Of a stretch of DNA of 64,000 nt, positions 1-9,980 are shown piece by piece. Within the stretch, counting starts at the first letter, position 1. The number at the start of each line of letters is the position of its first letter. The notes under the pieces were generated by a model that saw only the letters and a program-made list of their open reading frames with translations, did not search any database and was not told the origin of the DNA. The DNA lies in contig NZ_RDSK01000009.1 in assembly GCF_003722075.1 (NCBI RefSeq), positions 236,521-300,520 on the forward strand, given 5' to 3'. Both the position numbers and the translations under genes were made by a program. The DNA is from Methanohalophilus sp. RSK. GTDB lineage: Archaea > Halobacteriota > Methanosarcinia > Methanosarcinales > Methanosarcinaceae.

Positions 1-161
1 TCATCTTCCGCTTTGGCAAGACGTTTTCCTTTGATTTCTTTGGCGGATTGCTTTGCATCCTCTAGAATACGGGACGCTTCGGCATCTGCCTCTGCATTAA
101 TCTCAGAGACTTTCGCCTGCGCAACATCCATAATGTCTTTGATTACTGTTTCGAGTCCCAT
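1..161 (-). CDS. atpE: A-type ATP synthase subunit E, N-terminal part (runs off the window)
   Basis: The reverse strand reads from an ATG at 161 off the left edge, giving about 53 residues that begin MGLETVIKDIMDVAQAKV and continue in Ala/Glu/Lys-rich helical sequence. This is the N-terminal peripheral-stalk helix of archaeal ATP synthase subunit E, which pairs with subunit H to link the A1 head to the membrane motor. It follows subunit K by 55 bases, the usual H-I-K-E order. The family assignment rests on the helix and gene order because the C-terminal domain lies outside the window. Confidence 0.9.
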   Translation of the reverse strand, partial: MGLETVIKDIMDVAQAKVSEINAEADAEASRILEDAKQSAKEIKGKRLAKAED

Positions 162-216
162 GCTCTCTCACCTTAAAAAGAATTTAAGAGCATTTTTGAA
201 TGCTCTTAAACTTTGC

Positions 217-2381
<2,165 letters not shown>

Positions 2382-2389
<8 letters not shown>

Positions 2390-2708
2390 AGATCGCCCTC
2401 TCGAATTCCTCCACTAGCATTGCAACAGCTTTATCGACATTGGATTCTGCGTTGCTTATCAACTCTTCTGCATCTTTTTTGCCTTTGCTGACGATTTCTT
2501 CGTGCTCTTTCTGGAGGTCTTCCTGTGCAGATTTAAGTGCATTATTTGCAGATTTTTCTGCATCTGATTCTGCCTCTTTAATTATTTCTCTGGCTTCTGC
2601 ACGGGCACTGGCGATTTTGTCCTCCTTCTCCTTCAGGCCTGCTTCCACCTTTTTGGCAGCACTTTGTTCTGCTTCTTTTATCTCGGATAAGATTTTGTCC
2701 TTGGCCAT
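2382..2708 (-). CDS. ahaH: A-type ATP synthase subunit H (peripheral stalk)
   Basis: About 108 residues of almost continuous Ala/Glu/Lys heptad sequence (MAKDKILSEIKEAEQSAAKK start), the coiled coil that dimerises with subunit E in the peripheral stalk. An in-frame ATG lies 12 bases further upstream, but the GAGG at 2711-2717 is placed for the ATG at 2708 and the upstream codon has no ribosome site, so I use 2708. It is the first gene of the ATP synthase operon, with the likely promoters in the 266 bases upstream. Confidence 0.88.
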
Positions 2709-2774
2709 GTGAATCCTCATCGCGTCTGTGATTTAATTAAGCAGCGTGATTTTATGCCCCTTATAGCAACCTCG

Positions 2775-2898
2775 CATATAAGTTATTCGGTTTCAGGTGA
2801 TTGCTATTGAATAATTGCAATGTTTAATCATTCGGATAGGGGGTTCAAGTTAACAGCAGGTACCCATACGCAACTTTACATATAAGCCATTCGGTTCT
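2775..2898 (-). promoter_or_regulatory. Duplicated BRE/TATA-like promoter upstream of the ATP synthase operon
   Basis: The 2709-2974 intergenic stretch carries two near-identical elements read on the minus strand: ACCGAAT, a few bases, then CTTATATG, at about 2775-2794 and 2879-2898, 104 bases apart. The purine-rich ACCGAAT block just upstream of the AT-rich box matches BRE plus TATA spacing in archaea. The proximal copy would give a start near 2750 and a leader of about 45 bases. A third ATTCGG core without a good TATA lies at 2830-2835. Promoter function is inferred; the repetition is seen directly. Confidence 0.6.
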
Positions 2899-2974
2899 TA
2901 CCGGTTCGCAACCTGCCGATTATAATAATTATTCATGAAAAACATGGCTACTTTTTAGAAATATAATACAGAAT

Positions 2975-4159
2975 TCATTCATTTCTTACTCTATATGGTA
3001 ATATTTCATCTTTGGGTATCGTATGGATATATTTTTGTCTGAATTCAGGATTCCGCATCATGCAATAATCGGAATTGGAACGATATGCCTGGTGCTTGCC
3101 CATATTATCCCATATTGACGAGAGACTTTCTTCTTTTATATTTCCAAAGGACAGGGGTGTATAGGCACAGGGAATAATCTCACCTGCAGGTGTGGCATGC
3201 ATCCATCGCCTTCCGGCAAAACAACCAAACATATCCGGACCCATGAAGTACGGGAATGAAGTAACACGTGGCCCGTCTGCCCCACTGTTCATCCGTTTTT
3301 GGAAACGTTCCATTGACTTCACATCCTTTGGAGTGATGACTTCATCTTCATGTTCAAGCCAGCGACCCACAGCAACGATCTCATAGATGGACATCTCCTG
3401 CATCCCCATATCTGCAGCAAGACCATAGAAATCTTCAAGGTCATCGATATTATCGGGTGACACTACCACAAACATATCTGCCAGCATGTCCACTCCTAAG
3501 GTGTTCTTGATACCTGCAATAGCATCCCTGTATGCCCCATCCCTGCCCCGAATGCGGTCATGCTCTTTTTCGAAAGGACTGTCGATGCTTATTCTCATGG
3601 CATACATGCCCGCATCCTTCAACTGCGCAGCTTTGTCAGGTGTAAGGCCAAAGCCAGAAGTAAAACAGGTTGCAATGCACCTGTCTTTATCCACTGCCCC
3701 AACCATTTCGATAAGGTCCTTTCGAAGCATTGTTTCCCCACCATCGAAAGAAATAAGGTAAGCACCAAGATCAAGGGATTGATCGATAGCACTGTTGATT
3801 TGTTCGGTAGTTAGTTCTTCCTCAGTAAGGAAACCCGCAGCTCCGCAGTGAATACAATTATTCGGGCACCTATCGGTAATGGCTATTGAGAATTGGTCAG
3901 GCACACGTTTTTTCATGATGGCGGCAATCTGGGAACTGATCATCCTGTTGAATGCATTGCTGGGAATCGGGGGGACCCATGTTGAAAATATGATCTCTTT
4001 ATCATTAAATGTAATGGGTTTTTCTTCCTGAAAAATTCGGTTAATACGTTTCAGAATAGGTTTTGCAATGGTGGAAAGGGGACCCTCACTGGTGAGTACA
4101 ACTTTATCATCTTCCACATTTGCATCAACTTTAATCATGGGTTTTTCATATACTCTCAT
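2975..4159 (-). CDS. Radical SAM protein with C-terminal SPASM-like region, function unknown
   Basis: The product is 394 residues. An N-terminal region of about 90 residues with no motif I recognise precedes the radical SAM core, whose 4Fe-4S ligands are Cys98, Cys102 and Cys105 (CPNNCIHC). GGETMLR supplies the SAM-binding GGE motif. Further Cys residues near 315-370 (FGCFAGRRW, IIPCAYTP, YCMM) suggest an auxiliary cluster or a relic of one. It starts 12 bases after the prenyl diphosphate synthase and shares its operon. That context makes a role in methanophenazine or another membrane quinone-like cofactor a reasonable guess. The substrate is not visible in the sequence. Confidence 0.8.
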   Translation of the reverse strand: MRVYEKPMIKVDANVEDDKVVLTSEGPLSTIAKPILKRINRIFQEEKPITFNDKEIIFSTWVPPIPSNAFNRMISSQIAAIMKKRVPDQFSIAITDRCPNNCIHCGAAGFLTEEELTTEQINSAIDQSLDLGAYLISFDGGETMLRKDLIEMVGAVDKDRCIATCFTSGFGLTPDKAAQLKDAGMYAMRISIDSPFEKEHDRIRGRDGAYRDAIAGIKNTLGVDMLADMFVVVSPDNIDDLEDFYGLAADMGMQEMSIYEIVAVGRWLEHEDEVITPKDVKSMERFQKRMNSGADGPRVTSFPYFMGPDMFGCFAGRRWMHATPAGEIIPCAYTPLSFGNIKEESLSSIWDNMGKHQAYRSNSDYCMMRNPEFRQKYIHTIPKDEILPYRVRNE

Positions 4160-4171
4160 AAATTCACCTTT

Positions 4172-5050
4172 TTAGCATTTCCTTGTTCCAACTTCAGGGA
4201 AAAGGTCTTTTGTGGCATAATTGGTAATCTCATGTAATCTATTTAGAGATTGGGAAGGCGGGAAATGATCGACTATTTCATGTGCTTCAGAAACTAGTTG
4301 TTCAACAATTTCCCTGGTTTTTTCTATTGCTTTTGAATCCGCCATGTCCTGCCTGTATATATCTACCAGCGAGGGGGATATTTGTATTGATTCCTTGTTG
4401 TTTACCTTACTGGTGTATTCCAGCATATCATCAACGATTTGATAGGCAGTTCCGAGTTTATTTCCAAAGAGCCTGAATTTAGAAACTGTATCCTCATCTG
4501 CTCCTGCAACATAGGCCCCCATCGCTGCCGAGGCAGCAAAAAGTGAAGCAGTCTTCTTTTCAATACAATTGAAATACTCAACAATATTGTTGCTGTTCTT
4601 TTCCAGCAAATCTACATCCATGGCCTCGCCTTCGGCCATTTCCATACCTGCCCTGCCGAATTCCATGCCTACTTCTTTGCCGTATGCAGATATTAGTTCA
4701 ATGGACTTGGATATCAGGTAATCTCCCGCAAGCATTGCTGCAGGGGTACCATATACTTCATGGGCAGTCTTAGTTCCCCTTCTCAATATACCCCTATCCA
4801 GCAGGTCATCGTGAATAAGGGATGCAGAGTGGATAAGTTCAATTGACAGAGCAGCATCAAGGGCATTTCCAATTTTACTACCGCATATACGGGATGACAA
4901 GAGGAGGATCACAGGACGGGTTTTTTTCCCGCAGGATTGACATATGTGGGCAACTACTTTCTTCATATTGGAACCGTTGTCAATTTCTTCCACAAAGTCA
5001 ATTAGTGCTTTGTTTATACTCCGGCATTCATCCCATTTTTCAATATCCAT
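4172..5050 (-). CDS. Long-chain (E)-polyprenyl diphosphate synthase, probably geranylfarnesyl-type
   Basis: A 292-residue trans-prenyltransferase. The first aspartate-rich motif is DDLLD at 81-85, preceded by SASLIH. The second is DDMLE at 207-211, ending in Glu instead of the usual Asp. GKKTRP at 41-46 is the diphosphate-binding loop. It condenses isopentenyl diphosphate with allylic primers. In Methanosarcina a homologous enzyme makes the C25 geranylfarnesyl chain of methanophenazine. Small residues just before DDLLD (HSAS) fit a product longer than C20. The operon also holds ccmE and a radical SAM gene, both consistent with membrane electron transport. Chain length is inferred. Confidence 0.85.
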   Translation of the reverse strand: MDIEKWDECRSINKALIDFVEEIDNGSNMKKVVAHICQSCGKKTRPVILLLSSRICGSKIGNALDAALSIELIHSASLIHDDLLDRGILRRGTKTAHEVYGTPAAMLAGDYLISKSIELISAYGKEVGMEFGRAGMEMAEGEAMDVDLLEKNSNNIVEYFNCIEKKTASLFAASAAMGAYVAGADEDTVSKFRLFGNKLGTAYQIVDDMLEYTSKVNNKESIQISPSLVDIYRQDMADSKAIEKTREIVEQLVSEAHEIVDHFPPSQSLNRLHEITNYATKDLFPEVGTRKC

Positions 5051-5078
5051 CGATTTACCTCTTTAATGTGGCCATAGG

Positions 5079-5459
5079 TTATTCGGAGTATTTGGAAGGG
5101 CAACCCATGACAATTTTTTCCGCTTTGAGATTGCCCTGTCCATCTATTTTTCCTTCAATACTCAGTTCTTTACCTTCTTCAAGATTGGGCGGCAGGTCCC
5201 CGGTATATTCAACTTCAATGTACTTTTCGGGTTGCTCTATGTCCTGGAGCATGAAAGTTATATTACCGGGTTTTACATCCAGCGTTCCTTGTTTGATAGC
5301 ACCCATTGTGTTGATGTTATTCCCTTCAAAATCATCTAGATTTTTCTTAATTTCAGATACCGTGTAATAAGTCTGGCCGGTATCTATGCCCCACAGGCCC
5401 AGAATAGCAAATGCAAGTATTGTAATAACTGCAAGAATTTGTTTTTGTTTTTTATCCAT
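5079..5459 (-). CDS. ccmE: Cytochrome c maturation heme chaperone CcmE, archaeal Cys-type
   Basis: A 126-residue protein with one N-terminal membrane anchor (about residues 8-24) and an OB-fold domain outside the membrane. CcmE holds heme covalently before passing it to apocytochrome c. Bacterial CcmE uses His in HxxxY; here the motif is CPSKY, with Cys120 and Tyr124, the variant known in archaea and some bacteria. The gene is preceded by a small CcmD-like gene and followed 28 bases later by the prenyl diphosphate synthase. The pentaheme cytochrome at 54.4 kb is a likely client. Confidence 0.92.
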   Translation of the reverse strand: MDKKQKQILAVITILAFAILGLWGIDTGQTYYTVSEIKKNLDDFEGNNINTMGAIKQGTLDVKPGNITFMLQDIEQPEKYIEVEYTGDLPPNLEEGKELSIEGKIDGQGNLKAEKIVMGCPSKYSE

Positions 5460-5469
5460 CAGTATCCCT

Positions 5470-5589
5470 TCATTCAGGATTTAACCTTTCAAATTCACGA
5501 AGAAGCTGTGAACGTTTTCGAATCAGGAATATTGTATATGAAACTATTGTCATAGTCACAATCAAAAATGCCGTGTTCAGTGAGTCCAT
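5470..5589 (-). CDS. Small CcmD-like membrane protein
   Basis: The reverse strand encodes a 39-residue protein from an ATG at 5589 to TGA at 5470, ten bases before ccmE. It begins MDSLNTAFLIVTMTIVSYT, forms one membrane helix (about residues 6-22), and then has a basic stretch (RKRSQLLREFERL). Short length, one helix followed by positive charges, and position next to ccmE match CcmD, which helps release holo-CcmE from the CcmABC complex. CcmD proteins have little sequence identity, so the call rests on topology and context. Confidence 0.65.
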   Translation of the reverse strand: MDSLNTAFLIVTMTIVSYTIFLIRKRSQLLREFERLNPE

Positions 5590-5631
5590 GTTTTGCACCA
5601 CAACTCATTTGTAATTAACTAGATTACCTAT

Positions 5632-5713
5632 CTCTTATATGTGTCATGTGGTCCGGGCAAATATTCTATATATTCGATCAATGGTACAATCGGTATACCA
5701 TTATTTAAATAAA
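5632..5713. promoter_or_regulatory. Divergent promoter region with a dyad between ccm genes and ahbD
   Basis: The 145 bases between the CcmD-like gene and ahbD hold AT-rich boxes for both directions: ACATATAAG on the minus strand near 5632-5642 for the ccm operon, and TTATTTAAATAAA at 5701-5713 for ahbD, which would give a very short leader. Between them is a perfect inverted repeat, AATGGTA at 5680-5686 and TACCATT at 5696-5702, spaced by nine bases. It could be an operator shared by heme synthesis and cytochrome maturation. The repeat is seen; the function is inferred. Confidence 0.5.
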
Positions 5714-5734
5714 TTGAAATTACTGTGATATAAT

Positions 5735-6790
5735 ATGTCAGAAGAACCAAACCCTCCAAGATTAATTGCCTGGGAGTTGACATCCAGATGCAACCTTTCA
5801 TGCGTGCATTGCAGAGGTGCATCCACCGACAAAAAAGCTATTGGTGAACTGGACACATTCGAGGCAAAAACATTCATTGACCAGGTCGCTTCCCTTGGTT
5901 CCCCTATATTAATTCTCAGTGGAGGTGAACCACTTGTTCGCCCTGATGTATATGAACTTGCCAACTATGGCACAAATAAAGGCCTCAGGGTGGTACTTGC
6001 TACAAATGGCACCCTCCTTGACAGGGAAACTGTGAGAAAACTCAAAGAAGCGGGAATAAAAAGGGTAAGCATAAGTCTTGATGGGGCAGATTCTGCAACC
6101 CATGATGGATTTCGGGGAGTTGAAGGTGCCTTTGACAAAGCCATGGAAGGAATTGATGCCCTGAAGACAGAAGGCATGGATTTTCAGATTAATACTACAA
6201 TAACCAAAAGAAATCTGGGAGATATCCCACGTATCCTTAAAATGGCTACTTCCCTAGAAGCCAAGGCCCTCCATATTTTCCTGCTTGTGCCTACAGGCAG
6301 AGGGGAAAACCTTGCAGATGAGGAGATACCCCCGGCAGAGTATGAAAGGATACTGCGCTGGTTCTATGAACAGAAAAAGCATACTTCCCTTGAACTCAAA
6401 GCTACCTGTGCGCCCCATTATTTCCGGATTATGCGCCAGTGTGCGGAAAAAGAAGGTATAGAAGTTTCAATCAATACCCATGGTTTTGATGCTGTGAGCA
6501 GGGGATGTCTGGGAGGTACTGCCTTTTGTTTTGTTTCAAGTACCGGGGATGTACAGCCCTGCGGCTACCTTCCTGTAATCGCCGGTAATATAAGACACCA
6601 ATCTTTCGGAGAAATCTGGAACAATTCAACTTTGTTCAATGAACTCAGGGATTTCAGTCTACTAAAGGGCAAATGCGGCAGATGTGAATACAAGAATGTG
6701 TGTGGCGGGTGCCGTGCCCGGGCATATGCAGCAACCGGGGATTATCTGGAAGAAGAACCTTACTGTATCTATCATCCGCGCCAAAAATAA
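5735..6790 (+). CDS. ahbD: Heme synthase AhbD (Fe-coproporphyrin III decarboxylase, radical SAM)
   Basis: A 351-residue radical SAM enzyme with cluster ligands Cys19, Cys23 and Cys26 (CNLSCVHC) and the GGEP motif near residue 55. A C-terminal SPASM-like Cys array (SRGCLGGTAFC, QPCGY, KCGRCEYKNVCGGC and a late EEPYC) would bind a second 4Fe-4S cluster. AhbD converts Fe-coproporphyrin III to heme b by two oxidative decarboxylations in the siroheme-dependent pathway. AhbC and NirJ are close relatives. I prefer AhbD because it stands next to ahbA-ahbB, as I recall for Methanosarcina. A T-rich hairpin follows, so it is probably its own transcript. Confidence 0.82.
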   Translation: MSEEPNPPRLIAWELTSRCNLSCVHCRGASTDKKAIGELDTFEAKTFIDQVASLGSPILILSGGEPLVRPDVYELANYGTNKGLRVVLATNGTLLDRETVRKLKEAGIKRVSISLDGADSATHDGFRGVEGAFDKAMEGIDALKTEGMDFQINTTITKRNLGDIPRILKMATSLEAKALHIFLLVPTGRGENLADEEIPPAEYERILRWFYEQKKHTSLELKATCAPHYFRIMRQCAEKEGIEVSINTHGFDAVSRGCLGGTAFCFVSSTGDVQPCGYLPVIAGNIRHQSFGEIWNNSTLFNELRDFSLLKGKCGRCEYKNVCGGCRARAYAATGDYLEEEPYCIYHPRQK

Positions 6791-6794
6791 AAAC

Positions 6795-6831
6795 GGATTT
6801 TAAGTGGGTCGAAAAATCCCCTTTTATTTTT
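6795..6831 (+). terminator. Hairpin plus T-rich tail after ahbD
   Basis: GGATTTT at 6795-6801 pairs with AAAATCC at 6813-6819 around an 11-base loop. CCTTTTATTTTT follows at once. Archaeal termination needs mainly the T-rich tract, which is present. It sits 5 bases after the ahbD stop. Confidence 0.7.
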
Positions 6832-7035
6832 AATAGTCGATGCGGTAATTTATTGCCTTATGTCACTGTTTTGAGTATATAGTATGGTTTCCACCTATGA
6901 ATCTATAATTTCTGACTGGCGTGCCATGTAAAGTGCTATTATTGCAAATATTTCAGATAATTTGAAAGAAAACATTATAATCCATGATTACATCTCGTAA
7001 CCTATTCTATTCTCAAGAATAAATGTGAGTTCCCC
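6832..7035 (+). promoter_or_regulatory. Non-coding interval with the likely promoter of the ahbA-hemC operon
   Basis: No open frame of note is found here. A purine-rich GAAAGAAAA directly followed by CATTATAATC at about 6964-6982 resembles a BRE/TATA pair and would start transcription near 7005, about 30 bases before ahbA. Nothing else in the interval is recognisable. Confidence 0.45.
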
Positions 7036-7491
7036 ATGATCCGACTTGATGAAATGGACAAAAGGATATTGAATGAGATCCAGCTTGAATTTCCCCTTTC
7101 AGTTAATCCCTATGCAGTGCTGGCTGAAAGGATAGGTATCCCTGAAGAGGAATTGCTAAAAAGACTGGAGAGACTTAACAACCAGGGAGCCTTGAGGCGC
7201 ATTGGTCCCATGATAAATACCCGCAAGATCGGAGGAACCAGTACCCTCATAGCCCTGAAAGCCCCGGATTCACAAACCCATGAGATCGGAGAAATCATTA
7301 ATAAACATCCGGAAGTCTCTCACAACTATTTGCGCCCGGCGGAGTATAATATATGGTTCACCATCTCTGCAGCAAATCGGGAACGTCTTGACACTATAAT
7401 CAAACAGATTGTGGATGAAACCGGGTGTCCTATACTTGACCTGCCCACAAAACGTCTTTTCAAGATAGGGGTGAAGTTCGATGTCCGATAA
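7036..7491 (+). CDS. ahbA: Siroheme decarboxylase subunit AhbA
   Basis: A 151-residue protein with an Lrp/AsnC-like fold: N-terminal winged helix (DEMDKRILNEIQLEFPL) and a C-terminal ferredoxin-like domain ending DLPTKRLFKIGVKFDVR. In the Ahb pathway AhbA and AhbB form a heterodimer that removes the two acetate carboxyls on rings A and B of siroheme to give 12,18-didecarboxysiroheme. The overlap of 11 bases with ahbB and the heme genes downstream support an enzyme, not a transcription factor. The same fold occurs in NirDLGH. Confidence 0.88.
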   Translation: MIRLDEMDKRILNEIQLEFPLSVNPYAVLAERIGIPEEELLKRLERLNNQGALRRIGPMINTRKIGGTSTLIALKAPDSQTHEIGEIINKHPEVSHNYLRPAEYNIWFTISAANRERLDTIIKQIVDETGCPILDLPTKRLFKIGVKFDVR

Positions 7492-7951
7492 ACTCGATCC
7501 TCTTTCCCGCAAAATCCTGGAAGTAACACAACACGGCATCGAATACACCCATTCTCCGTTCAAAGAAATAGCAGAGGAGACGGGATTAAGTGAACAGGAA
7601 ATTGTAGATCGGCTTAAGGAAATGCAAAATCAGGGAATCATACGCCGTTTTGGTGCATCAATAGGCCATCGTACCATCGGAATAACTGCCAATGCTATGT
7701 GTATCTGGAATGTACCGGATGAACGGGTGGAAGAGGTAGGCAAAGTGATGTCCAATTTTAGCGAAGTAACTCATTGTTACGAGCGACCCAGATACCCAGA
7801 TTGGCCATACAATCTTTTTACAATGGTCCATTCTTACAGTAAAAAAGACTGTGAGGAAATTGCCGGAAAAATTGCAGATGCAACCGGGATATATGACTAT
7901 CGTCTTTTGTTCAGTGAACATGAGTTCAAGAAAACAGGTGTAAGGCTGTAA
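7481..7951 (+). CDS. ahbB: Siroheme decarboxylase subunit AhbB
   Basis: A 156-residue partner of AhbA with the same winged-helix plus ferredoxin-like architecture. It carries the family signature region CYERPRYPDWPYNLFTMVH around residues 98-116, whose His and aromatic residues sit near the substrate pocket in the family. It acts on siroheme in the cytoplasm. The ATG lies inside the last 11 bases of ahbA, so the two subunits are translated in step. Automated annotation often mislabels this family as an Lrp regulator. Confidence 0.88.
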   Translation: MSDKLDPLSRKILEVTQHGIEYTHSPFKEIAEETGLSEQEIVDRLKEMQNQGIIRRFGASIGHRTIGITANAMCIWNVPDERVEEVGKVMSNFSEVTHCYERPRYPDWPYNLFTMVHSYSKKDCEEIAGKIADATGIYDYRLLFSEHEFKKTGVRL

Positions 7952-7974
7952 CTGTAATAGGAGAGGGTCCAAGA

Positions 7975-8697
7975 ATGTATGATCGCCAATATATGCCACT
8001 TTTTCTTGATTTATCTTCCCGGAAAATTGTGATTTTCGGAGGAGGACATGTCGGCCAGCGCAAAGCATCCCTTTTCTATAAATATGGCGAAGTGACCGTT
8101 ATAAGTGAAGATTTTTCTGAAAAAATCATTTCCCTTTATTCTTCTGAGGCAATAAATATAGTGCAGGCAGATATCAGGGCAATGTCTTCTGATACAATTC
8201 ATGAATACCTCAAAGGGGCATTTATCGTAATCCCGGCCACAAATGACCAAAAGCTCAATATGAAGATAAGCCGGATTGCTGCTGGTATGAATATATTTGT
8301 AAATTCTGTGGATTCCAGAGGAGATGTTATAGTCCCGTCAGTGATACAAAGAGGACCGGTAACTGTTGGAATCTCTACTCTGGGGCACAGTCCCGCTCTT
8401 TCCAGATATACGCGCATAAAACTTGAACATACTATCACTCCAAATTACGCAGATATGGCACATCTGCAGGATGAGTTACGCACTAACCTGAAAAAACGAA
8501 TTGACAGCCAACCCCTCAGAAAACAAATTCTTTGGGATGTGCTTGAAGATGATAGAATATGGGATGCTTTTGAAGAGTTATATGAAAAAGCGTATAATAT
8601 AGCATACGATATAATGCTGGAGCAGATCGAGAATAGTGGAAATGAATATTCAAACGAACAGCTGGATCATTGCTCGAATAACGGAGGACAACATTGA
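7975..8697 (+). CDS. sirC: Precorrin-2 dehydrogenase (SirC-type)
   Basis: A 240-residue protein with an N-terminal Rossmann fold (IVIFGGGHVGQRKASLF, about residues 17-33) and a C-terminal region typical of SirC/CysG-N proteins. It uses NAD+ to oxidise precorrin-2 to sirohydrochlorin, the branch point to siroheme/heme and cobalamin. There is no SUMT domain, unlike CysG. Fe or Co insertion may need a separate chelatase, which is not in the window. Its stop codon overlaps the TTG start of hemA, and a GGAGG inside its 3' end serves hemA. Confidence 0.87.
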   Translation: MYDRQYMPLFLDLSSRKIVIFGGGHVGQRKASLFYKYGEVTVISEDFSEKIISLYSSEAINIVQADIRAMSSDTIHEYLKGAFIVIPATNDQKLNMKISRIAAGMNIFVNSVDSRGDVIVPSVIQRGPVTVGISTLGHSPALSRYTRIKLEHTITPNYADMAHLQDELRTNLKKRIDSQPLRKQILWDVLEDDRIWDAFEELYEKAYNIAYDIMLEQIENSGNEYSNEQLDHCSNNGGQH

Positions 8698-9965
8698 CTG
8701 AAATATCTAGCATGGTTATTTCCCATGCAAAGGCAACAGTGGAGGAAATGGAAGATGCCTGGCAGGGTGAAATCGAGGATATACTTTCCCAGCTAAGTTC
8801 CCATGAGCTTGTGTACGAATGCGCAGTCCTTAAGACATGCAACCGACTGGAAATGTATGTGGTATCCCCCAGAGGAAGCAGCGTCCTTTTCCATTTTGCA
8901 AAAAAAATGGGTGTTTCTTCCCGCATTGTCGAATTCTATGACCACGAAGAATCCTTATATCATCTTTTAAAACTCTCCTGTGGCCTTGAATCCATGATAA
9001 TAGGAGAAGATCAGATCCTGGGACAGATAAAGGATTTGTTTACCATCTCTAAAAATGCAGGCACTATGGGCAAAATCCTGGAGACCGCTTTTAGCAAGGC
9101 AATCCAGGTAGGTAAAAGAGCCCGTACGGAAACCAACATCAACAGGGGTTCTGTATCTATTGCATCTGCTGCAGTGGATCTTGCCGATGAAATGCTAAAG
9201 GGCCTGCAGGGACGTAATATACTTGTAATTGGCACCGGTGAGATGGGCACTCTTGTGACCCGGGCATTATCGCACAGGGACATGAATGTTGTGTATCTGG
9301 CAAACCGCACATATGAGAAGGCAAAAGTACTTGCAGATGAGTTGGGAGGCGAGGCCGTGGATTTCATGAGTCTTGACCGCTATGCACAGCAGGCCGATGT
9401 CATCATCAGTGCTACATCTGCTCCCCATTATGTCCTGAAGAAAGCAACCGTGGAAAGGTCCCTTAAAAACAGGAATGATAACCTTCTGCTGATAGATATC
9501 GCCAGTCCCCGGGACATAGATCCCGAAGTTGAAAGCCTTCCCGGAGTTATCCTGCGTAATATCGATAACCTGAGGGTAATTAATGAGCGTAATCTCCAGA
9601 TGAGAATGGAAGAGGCAAAGAAAGTTGAAACTATAATTAACGAAGAATACAAAATGCTCATTAACCAGTACAAGAGACAGAAGGCAGATGCTCTTTTGTC
9701 CGAACTTTACAGCCAGATATATACTCTGCGAAAACATGAGATGGACAGGGCTGTGAACAGGCTGGGAGCTTATCACACAATTGGGGATGTGGAATGTAAG
9801 GTCCTGGATGACCTGACAAGGGCCATAGCAAACAAGGTCCTGGCAGAACCTACCAAAGTGTTGCGTAATGCAGCTGAATACAATGATGAGGCTTTTCTTG
9901 ATTCGGCCTGCAAGCTTTTTAATATCAAACCCTATGCTAAAAAAGAAAAGGAAAATTGCAAATAA
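8694..9965 (+). CDS. hemA: Glutamyl-tRNA reductase
   Basis: A 423-residue enzyme that reduces glutamyl-tRNA(Glu) to glutamate-1-semialdehyde with NADPH. The catalytic Cys is in LKTCNRLEMY (about residue 46-48), GLESMIIGEDQILGQIK is the family signature, and a Rossmann motif (ILVIGTGEMG) starts near residue 176. The C-terminal dimerisation helix is present. Translation starts at TTG (8694-8696), with GGAGG at 8683-8687 six bases upstream and the start overlapping the sirC stop. The substrate-supplying gltX is 6.5 kb downstream. Confidence 0.95.
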   Translation: MTEISSMVISHAKATVEEMEDAWQGEIEDILSQLSSHELVYECAVLKTCNRLEMYVVSPRGSSVLFHFAKKMGVSSRIVEFYDHEESLYHLLKLSCGLESMIIGEDQILGQIKDLFTISKNAGTMGKILETAFSKAIQVGKRARTETNINRGSVSIASAAVDLADEMLKGLQGRNILVIGTGEMGTLVTRALSHRDMNVVYLANRTYEKAKVLADELGGEAVDFMSLDRYAQQADVIISATSAPHYVLKKATVERSLKNRNDNLLLIDIASPRDIDPEVESLPGVILRNIDNLRVINERNLQMRMEEAKKVETIINEEYKMLINQYKRQKADALLSELYSQIYTLRKHEMDRAVNRLGAYHTIGDVECKVLDDLTRAIANKVLAEPTKVLRNAAEYNDEAFLDSACKLFNIKPYAKKEKENCK

Positions 9966-9980
9966 GGAATTGTGATACCA

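Noticed and set aside
2709..2974. Attachment site or mobile-element ends formed by the repeats before ahaH
   Set aside because: The repeats coincide with BRE/TATA-like sequence in the promoter region, and no integrase or gene insertion lies nearby.
7036..7951. Two Lrp/AsnC-type transcription regulators
   Set aside because: The winged-helix fold is shared with siroheme decarboxylases. The operon with sirC and hem genes and the CYERP/WPYNLF region identify AhbA and AhbB.
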